Shown here in pieces: positions 59,555-64,000 of a stretch of DNA of 64,000 bases. Below the pieces are notes generated by a model. It made no database searches. It was not told where the DNA came from and worked only from the letters and a program-made list of their open reading frames with translations. Made by a program: the position numbers and the translations under genes. How positions within the stretch are numbered: position 1 is the stretch's first letter; every line of letters starts with the position of its first letter. Origin of the DNA: Maribacter zhoushanensis (lineage in GTDB: Bacteria > Bacteroidota > Bacteroidia > Flavobacteriales > Flavobacteriaceae); NCBI RefSeq assembly GCF_029350975.1, contig NZ_JARKMR010000003.1, forward strand, positions 229,908 through 293,907. The letters run 5' to 3'.

Positions 59555-60901
59555 CTACTGAAAAGTAAGTGTAAATGTAGTTTTTTCGTTTGATGTTACA
59601 CGAATAGATCCACCATGCATTCTCATAATTTGCTTGCTTAAACTAAGCCCAATACCAGTACCAGTGCTTTTAGTGGTGAAAAATGGCACAAAAACTTCAT
59701 CTAGCATTTCAGGAGAAATTCCCGGTCCGTTATCGGTCACCGTAATAAACTTTTTTCCTTGGTTACCTATACCTGCTTTTATGACAATACTACCCTCATC
59801 GTGCCCCTCTAACGCCTGTTGGGCATTTTTACCAAGGTTTAAAAGTATTTGTGTAAGTTGTTTTTCATCAATATAAAGCTCCAGATTCTCGGGCTCAGAT
59901 GCTACTTCTAAAGTGATATTGTGACCATTGGTGTATTCTTGTAATAACAGACGTACTCTTTCTAAAATTTTGGTTGCAGGAATTAATTCCCTGTCTGGCT
60001 CTGGTACACTTAAAAAGGTTCTATATGATTGTACAAAACTCATTAAATCATTTCCTTGCTCTTTTATAACTTCTAAACCTTTGGCAGAATTTTTAATCTG
60101 CAGTTCACCAAACTCTTCTGGAGTAGAAAGTTCGTCTCCTTTTTTAAAGTATTTTAAAATAGATTCAGATATTGAAGTAATTGGTGTAATGGTATTCATG
60201 ATTTCGTGGGTAAGTACTCTAATCAACTTTGCCCAAGAATCGGTTTCTCTATCATCTAATTCTTTTTGTATATCATGAATTACAACCAATAACAGTTGTT
60301 TTCCCTCAATAGAAATAGGCGTACATTTTAGGGTGAGTTCTTTTTTGCCGCGTTCATTGCCTAAAGAGTAAATGGTGCTTGGAAAAGGTTCAAGAGACTC
60401 AAATAAACCATAAAGTTTGGGGTCTATTTGTTTCAATTGCTTTACATGATTTAACGGTCTGTAATTAAGTAAATCTTGTACCGTAGGGTTGGCATATAAA
60501 ATGTGCCCCTTGTCATTTACGGTGAATATGCCAATATCTGCTTGGCGTAAAATTTCTTGATAGTACTGTTCTTGTGCCTGTTTTTTAAAATGAATATCTT
60601 GAATCATGGTATTCAACATATTCAAGCTTTGGTTTAGTTCCTCAATAGATTTTACACTCAGTTTTTCTGGAAAACGCAAAGTGAAATCTTCATTTTTAAT
60701 GGCATCAAAGAAGTACGCAATTTTTCTATTGGTCTGGTTTACGTAATGTATAAGTCCGTATGTCTGTCCTATAAAAACTAGAGCTAAAATTCCACCAAGT
60801 AGATAGTGCTCTTTAGCAAATAAAAAAGCGGTAAGTAGGGCACATATAGCAATTAAAACTATCCTAAAAACCAGTTGGTAATAAATACTTTTGCTGACCA
60901 T
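59555..60901 (-). CDS. NtrB-like sensor histidine kinase
   Basis: 448 aa. Two TM helices (~12-28 and ~33-52), HAMP-like stretch, a PAS domain (~112-210, ILRQADIGIFTVNDKGHILYANPTV), HisKA with LIRVLTHEIMNTITPITSISE (His232), and HATPase ending DNGPGIS and TKSTGTGIGLSLSKQIMRMHGG. The ATG overlaps the regulator's stop (TAATG), so the two are co-translated. Likely phosphorylates the sigma-54 activator encoded upstream of it. Confidence 0.93.
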   Translation of the reverse strand: MVSKSIYYQLVFRIVLIAICALLTAFLFAKEHYLLGGILALVFIGQTYGLIHYVNQTNRKIAYFFDAIKNEDFTLRFPEKLSVKSIEELNQSLNMLNTMIQDIHFKKQAQEQYYQEILRQADIGIFTVNDKGHILYANPTVQDLLNYRPLNHVKQLKQIDPKLYGLFESLEPFPSTIYSLGNERGKKELTLKCTPISIEGKQLLLVVIHDIQKELDDRETDSWAKLIRVLTHEIMNTITPITSISESILKYFKKGDELSTPEEFGELQIKNSAKGLEVIKEQGNDLMSFVQSYRTFLSVPEPDRELIPATKILERVRLLLQEYTNGHNITLEVASEPENLELYIDEKQLTQILLNLGKNAQQALEGHDEGSIVIKAGIGNQGKKFITVTDNGPGISPEMLDEVFVPFFTTKSTGTGIGLSLSKQIMRMHGGSIRVTSNEKTTFTLTFQ

Positions 60902-62265
60902 TACTTGCTAGATTTTTTAAGTTTGTTGTATAAAGTCTGTCTAGAGATACCAAGCTGATCTGCTGCCGCACTATAATTACCATCATGGTCGTGTAGTGCT
61001 TTGGTAATCATAACCAATTCCATTTCTTCCAATGTTTTTGGTCCACCTTCTATACTAACAGATGTTTTGGTATCTAAAAGAAAATCGGCAGGTTTTAAAA
61101 CATTTCCTTCAGAAAGTATCACGGCACGTTCCATGGTATGCAGAAGTTCTCTAACATTTCCTGGCCAAGGGTAGTTCATTAATTTATCTTGTGCGGTCTG
61201 GTTTATTTTTAAACTTGGCTTACCATATTTATTAGCGAATTTTTTCAAGAAGAAATCAGATAAGATCAAAACGTCATTATCACGGTCGCGTAGTGCAGGA
61301 ACCTGTACTTGGATGGTGTTGATTCTATACAATAAATCTTCACGAAATAGTCCGTCGGCCACCATTTGTTCTAGATTGCAATTGGTGGCACATACCAATC
61401 TAATATCAACGGCAATAGGTTTGTTAGATCCCACACGAACCACCACTCTGTTTTGAATGACAGAAAGTAATTTTGCCTGCATCTGTAGCGAGAGATTTCC
61501 TATTTCATCTAAGAATAGCGTTCCTCCGTTCGCAGCTTCAAATTTACCCGCTCTATCATCTTTGGCGTCTGTAAAGGAACCTTTTACGTGTCCAAAAAGT
61601 TCACTTTCAAATAAATTCTCAGAGATAGATCCCATATCTACCGAAATAAATACCTCATTATTTCTAGCGGATGATTTATGAAGCTCACGCGCAATGAGTT
61701 CTTTACCGGTACCATTTTCGCCGGTAACCAAAATATTAACATCGGTTTTAGCTACTTTTTGTACCAGATTTAAAACGCTGTTCAGTGCTTTAGAATTTCC
61801 TATAATGTAATTTGAATTCTGATTGATGACCTGCTTAAGGTTGCTTTCTTTCTGTTTTAAGTGCTGTACCTCTTTCTGCGATTTTCTAAGCTCGTATGCT
61901 GATTTTACCGTAGTTAACAATCGCTCGTTGTTCCAGGGTTTCAGAACAAAATCTGTAGCACCTTCCTTTATAGCTTCAACGGCTAGCTCAACGGCACCGT
62001 AGGCGGTCATCATGATAACGGATATATGCGATGCTTTTTTCTTAATTTCTCGTAGCCAATACAAACCCTCGTTGCCGGTATTCACTCCGGCAGAGAAATT
62101 CATGTCCAATAATATAATGTCGATCTCTTTTAGGTTAGGGAAAGACGTAAGCAGGTTCGGGTTAGAAATGGTTTGAACACTTTTATATTCAAACTGCAAC
62201 AATATCTCTAAAGCGCTCAATACACTTTTGGTATCATCTACAACAAGTATTTTAGCATCTATCAT
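60901..62265 (-). CDS. Sigma-54-dependent response regulator (NtrC family)
   Basis: 454 aa: receiver (Asp54 in DIILLDMNFSAG), AAA+ domain with Walker A VTGENGTGKEL (~180-190), the sigma-54 contact loop FGHVKGSFTDAKDDR (residues 229-234 GSFTDA, a variant of GAFTGA), GGTLFLDEIGNLSLQMQAKLL (Walker B), and a Fis-type HTH (HDGNYSAAADQLGISRQTLYNKLKK). Activates sigma-54 promoters; the divergent TolC-adaptor operon has matching sites. Confidence 0.95.
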   Translation of the reverse strand: MIDAKILVVDDTKSVLSALEILLQFEYKSVQTISNPNLLTSFPNLKEIDIILLDMNFSAGVNTGNEGLYWLREIKKKASHISVIMMTAYGAVELAVEAIKEGATDFVLKPWNNERLLTTVKSAYELRKSQKEVQHLKQKESNLKQVINQNSNYIIGNSKALNSVLNLVQKVAKTDVNILVTGENGTGKELIARELHKSSARNNEVFISVDMGSISENLFESELFGHVKGSFTDAKDDRAGKFEAANGGTLFLDEIGNLSLQMQAKLLSVIQNRVVVRVGSNKPIAVDIRLVCATNCNLEQMVADGLFREDLLYRINTIQVQVPALRDRDNDVLILSDFFLKKFANKYGKPSLKINQTAQDKLMNYPWPGNVRELLHTMERAVILSEGNVLKPADFLLDTKTSVSIEGGPKTLEEMELVMITKALHDHDGNYSAAADQLGISRQTLYNKLKKSSK

Positions 62266-62323
62266 GGTAACAATCTATTAACTCATTTAAATCTACACAT
62301 AGCAATTTGTATTTTCATAGTAG

Positions 62324-62362
62324 TGTAAAAATATTTGACATTATCTGTACAACATTTTTACA
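62324..62362. promoter_or_regulatory. Two TGT-N11-ACA enhancer sites
   Basis: TGTAAAAATATTTGACA (62324-62340) and TGTACAACATTTTTACA (62346-62362) are two 17-bp imperfect palindromes, centres 22 bp apart (two helical turns). Outer arms together make a perfect 12-bp inverted repeat (TAGTGTAAAAAT at 62321-62332 and ATTTTTACACTA at 62354-62365). Typical NtrC-class upstream activator sites about 100-120 bp before the likely transcription start. Confidence 0.7.
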
Positions 62363-62425
62363 CTAAAAAAATATTCTATTCTTTTAAATGGATGTAATAA
62401 ACTGTAAATCAATAAATTAAATTTG

Positions 62426-62442
62426 TGGCACGCATATAGTAT
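62426..62442 (+). promoter_or_regulatory. Candidate sigma-54 promoter (-24 TGGCAC)
   Basis: TGGCAC at 62426-62431 matches the -24 element perfectly. The -12 element, after 5 bp, is TAGTA instead of TTGCA, so the invariant GC is GT; GG and G are 11 bases apart as required. Located 25 bp before the TolC ATG, downstream of the TGT-N11-ACA pair. Confidence 0.5.
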
Positions 62443-62466
62443 AAAGAATGGCATACCAATTAAGAA

Positions 62467-63813
62467 ATGAACAGAAAATTTAAAATAACGACACTTTTAC
62501 TACTCTCTATTTGGAGTTCTATAATGGCTCAAGATAGTTGGACTTTAGATGAATGCGTTGCTTTTGCATTAGAACATAATTTGCAGTTAAACGATTTTAA
62601 ATATACCGACCAAGCTAATAGAGAAACGTACAGACAATCGGTTCGTAATTTATTACCATCGGTAAATGCTTCTTCAAGCTACCTTATTAATTATGGTAGA
62701 GCAGAAGATCCAAATACCGGAACATTCGTAAATCAAGATTTCTATTCTAACAATTATTCTTTGGAGTCTTCCATTGATTTATTTCAGGGATTTCAGAAAA
62801 TCAATGCAATTAAAGCTTCTAAGTTGTTGTACAAAGCAACACAGGAAGAAGTATTGCAGCAAAAATATTTGTTAGCGTTTAGAGTGATGCAAGCCTTTTA
62901 CGATATTCAGTTTTTTGAAGGATTGGTAGAAATCTCTAAAGAACAACTAACAGTATCACAATCTAATTACAATTTGGTAGCAAAACAGGTAGAATTAGGG
63001 TTGAAAGCTGGTGCAGATCTATATGAGGCAGAATCATTACTGTTAACTGATAAGTTGAACGTAACACAAAGTAACAATCAATTGGCTTCGGCAAAGTTGA
63101 CTTTGATTCAGGAAATGAATTTGGAGAATACCTCAGACATAACTATTCATAAAGACTTAGAAGAAATAGTATCGGAATTTAATAGCCAAGAAATAAAATC
63201 TGATTCTGTTTATACTGAAGCCCGGGAATTTTTACCACTAATAAAGGCGCAAGAATTTAGAACCAAGGCAGCTAAAAAACAAGTGGCAATTTCTAGAGGA
63301 AGGTTATACCCGTCCCTATCTTTCTTTGCTGGCATTGGTACAGGTTATTTTGAAACTACGAGAGATACTTTAGGCAATACGTTACCATTTAGACAACAGT
63401 TTAGAGATAACACATCACAATATTTAGGATTAAATTTAAATGTACCTATTAGTAATGGCTGGTCTGCAAGATCACGTATAAAGCAATCTAAAATTGAAAA
63501 GCTACGAGCAGAAAATAATTTAAAGACTCAAGAGCAAGAATTGTTTCAGACCATTCAACAGTTGGTGCAAGAGTATAACTCATTGTTGGTAGAACTGGTA
63601 CAGAGCAATCAAAAAATGGAAGCTCAGAACTTGGCTTTCACCATTGCACAAAAACGATATGAAAAAGGATTAATAAATGCCTTGGAACTTTTTACTGCCA
63701 AGAATTTATATGCCAGTGCACAAAATGAAAACTTACAGGTAAAACTGCGATCAGAAATAAACAAGAGTACATTAGATTTTTACAGAGGCTTGCCAGTTTT
63801 CGATATCAATTAG
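62467..63813 (+). CDS. TolC-family outer-membrane efflux protein
   Basis: 448 aa; signal peptide MNRKFKITTLLLLSIWSSIMAQ, then WTLDECVAFALEHNLQLNDF and two OEP repeats (NYNLVAKQVELGLKAGADLYEAESLL; QKRYEKGLINALELFTAKNLYASAQNE). Duct for the adaptor encoded next. Likely sigma-54 controlled. Confidence 0.94.
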   Translation: MNRKFKITTLLLLSIWSSIMAQDSWTLDECVAFALEHNLQLNDFKYTDQANRETYRQSVRNLLPSVNASSSYLINYGRAEDPNTGTFVNQDFYSNNYSLESSIDLFQGFQKINAIKASKLLYKATQEEVLQQKYLLAFRVMQAFYDIQFFEGLVEISKEQLTVSQSNYNLVAKQVELGLKAGADLYEAESLLLTDKLNVTQSNNQLASAKLTLIQEMNLENTSDITIHKDLEEIVSEFNSQEIKSDSVYTEAREFLPLIKAQEFRTKAAKKQVAISRGRLYPSLSFFAGIGTGYFETTRDTLGNTLPFRQQFRDNTSQYLGLNLNVPISNGWSARSRIKQSKIEKLRAENNLKTQEQELFQTIQQLVQEYNSLLVELVQSNQKMEAQNLAFTIAQKRYEKGLINALELFTAKNLYASAQNENLQVKLRSEINKSTLDFYRGLPVFDIN

Positions 63814-63863
63814 AAATGGAGCTCTGAGATTAACGATTAAAGAACAAAGAATAAACGATTACG

Positions 63864-64000
63864 ATGGATATAAAATTAGAAAAGAAAAAAGGATTGAAGC
63901 CAAAACACTTCGGCTACATCGCATTGGGTGTATTACTGTTATTTGTTGGGTATCAACTATTGTTTGCCAATTCAGTATCAACTTTTAGAACAGAAAAAGA
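63864..64000 (+). CDS. Periplasmic adaptor of efflux system, C-terminus cut off
   Basis: First ~45 codons: MDIKLEKKKGLKPKHFGYIA then LGVLLLFVGYQLLFANSVSTFRTEK. A basic cytosolic start plus one TM anchor, right after TolC, is the standard beginning of HlyD/MacA-like adaptors in Bacteroidota. The rest lies outside the window. Confidence 0.75.
   Translation, partial: MDIKLEKKKGLKPKHFGYIALGVLLLFVGYQLLFANSVSTFRTEK

Overview
The window is AT-rich, densely coded chromosomal DNA from a member of the Bacteroidota, most likely a marine Flavobacteriaceae. The evidence is lineage-specific: type IX secretion (T9SS) sorting domains and a CHU_C gliding-type C-terminus, SusC-style TonB receptors, DUF3098/DUF3127/DUF4271/DUF4296 proteins, many small SCxD-type lipoproteins, and TANNTTTG promoter -7 boxes instead of TATAAT. 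I see no rRNA, tRNA, transposase, phage or CRISPR locus. Both edges cut genes: a sensor kinase on the left and an efflux adaptor on the right.

Layout. 1-4.6 kb: partial histidine kinase; a TPP riboswitch driving a lone TonB-dependent receptor (probable thiamine or precursor uptake); a Rieske-like lipoprotein. 4.7-10.2 kb: housekeeping genes (greA, HIT, aat, tag) with a sensor kinase, DUF3127 and two exported proteins. 10.3-13.2 kb: an SbtA-type bicarbonate permease, a 54-aa membrane protein not listed by length-limited gene callers, a CbbR/CmpR-like LysR regulator and a CutA/PII-fold protein, which together look like an inorganic-carbon uptake module. 13.4-18.5 kb: a TetR-led type I secretion-like operon (ABC-HlyD-TolC) whose ABC subunit has lost every catalytic nucleotide-binding motif. 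18.6-23.9 kb: thioredoxin-like and TonB-like proteins, the conserved ftsX-DUF3098-uppP-truB operon, and a secreted DinB-fold fusion. 23.9-30 kb: a T9SS type-B cargo protein, a UbiA prenyltransferase, and an oversized leuS carrying three unusual in-frame segments. 30-39.2 kb: amino-acid and central carbon metabolism (ald, Zn-peptidase, Lrp, saccharopine dehydrogenase-like, DASS transporter plus glycerate kinase, pckA).

39.2-50.8 kb: hemD, DUF4271 and a GT39 glycosyltransferase run leftward; GT2, pyrC and a DUF4296 lipoprotein run rightward; then an epimerase, tyrS, three small lipoproteins, a LuxE/PaaK-like acyl enzyme, and two tiny proteins that are little more than a signal peptide plus a T9SS sorting domain. 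51-57.8 kb: a TonB receptor and an internally duplicated beta-helix lipoprotein, divergent from a PhoB/PhoR-like two-component pair. 57.9-59.6 kb: trmB, a LysE-type exporter and a cysteine-less alkyltransferase-like protein. 59.6-64 kb: an NtrB/NtrC-like pair divergent from a TolC-adaptor efflux operon, with two well-spaced TGT-N11-ACA sites and a candidate sigma-54 promoter between them.

The strongest leads are: the LeuRS insertion with an R-x4-H (HEPN-like) motif plus two palindromic repeats absorbed into the reading frame; the pseudo-ATPase type I secretion-like exporter; the SbtA/CbbR/CutA-like cluster; the sigma-54 enhancer architecture at 62.3-62.45 kb; and the naked T9SS sorting-domain miniproteins. 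All functions are inferred from reading the sequence; no database search was run.
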